DNA of 64,000 nucleotides, taken from positions 5,682,501 to 5,746,500 of the forward strand of contig NZ_CP139421.1 of NCBI RefSeq assembly GCF_034119865.1, given 5' to 3'. Of this stretch, positions 63,977 to 64,000 are shown piece by piece. Positions within the stretch are counted from its first letter, which is position 1, and each line of letters starts with the position of its first letter. The DNA comes from Algoriphagus sp. NG3. GTDB taxonomy: Bacteria > Bacteroidota > Bacteroidia > Cytophagales > Cyclobacteriaceae. Position numbers and translations under genes: made by a program. The notes under the pieces were generated by a model. That model was not told the DNA's origin and did not search any database. It was given only the letters and a program-made list of their open reading frames with translations.

Positions 63977-64000
63977 TTGGTGAATTTTTTATGAGGATTT

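Overview
The window looks like chromosomal DNA of a Bacteroidota bacterium of the Cytophagales type (Algoriphagus/Cyclobacteriaceae-like; the genus is an inference). Signs for this are a zinc-less L36 typical of the phylum, TAnnTTTG-type promoters, a TamL-type lipoprotein, TonB receptors with carboxypeptidase-like N-terminal domains, a type IX secretion (T9SS) sorting tail, and DUF4221 and ExbB-ExbD-ExbD gene sets.

Layout. 0-3.6 kb: end of map, then infA-rpmJ-rpsM-rpsK-rpsD-rpoA-rplQ, closed by a strong terminator. 3.6-9.6 kb: carA, eno, an FtsB/DivIC-like gene, a small outer-membrane protein, a serine acetyltransferase plus cysM pair for cysteine synthesis, and a general-stress flavin-binding-like protein. 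9.6-15 kb (minus strand): cbpA-cbpM-DinB-VOC-acyltransferase-like, and upstream a DUF4153 membrane protein. A 141-bp MITE-like element at 15.0 kb separates this from tamB-tamL and a purple acid phosphatase-like gene (minus).

24.4-35.9 kb is an iron/siderophore uptake region. It has a TonB siderophore receptor with a PepSY membrane protein, then a second TonB receptor with a DUF4374 surface lipoprotein, a DUF4198 periplasmic protein, two small membrane proteins (DUF3325-/DUF3649-like) and a large PepSY protein. The second set resembles the XusABC xenosiderophore system of Bacteroides, with extra genes. Fur-like palindromes overlap or adjoin the promoters of both receptors.

36-46 kb: small hypothetical genes, a Crp-family regulator, an outer-membrane barrel protein, ruvC, and a tight operon of GT2 - small protein - GAF/PP2C phosphatase - polysaccharide deacetylase - GT2 - tatD - ansA, followed by tRNA-Ser(GGA). 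Just after the tRNA its 3' end is repeated, and the next 2 kb look like a scarred integration site: palindromic repeats, an orphan membrane protein, and a formylglycine-generating-enzyme pseudogene containing 27 consecutive Arg codons from an expanded AGA tract.

48-64 kb: an ExbB-x-ExbD-ExbD energising operon and a UMF1-type MFS gene. Then comes a four-gene cluster (secreted CotH-kinase protein, DUF4956 membrane protein, HlyD-like adaptor, TolC-like protein) that looks like an export system without a recognised pump; it is the best candidate for an undescribed system. It lies between the MFS gene and a decayed copy of an MFS gene 3' end, next to the NAD(P)HX repair gene, which suggests insertion as a block. 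The window ends with an MFS pseudogene, a DUF4221 lipoprotein and asnS.
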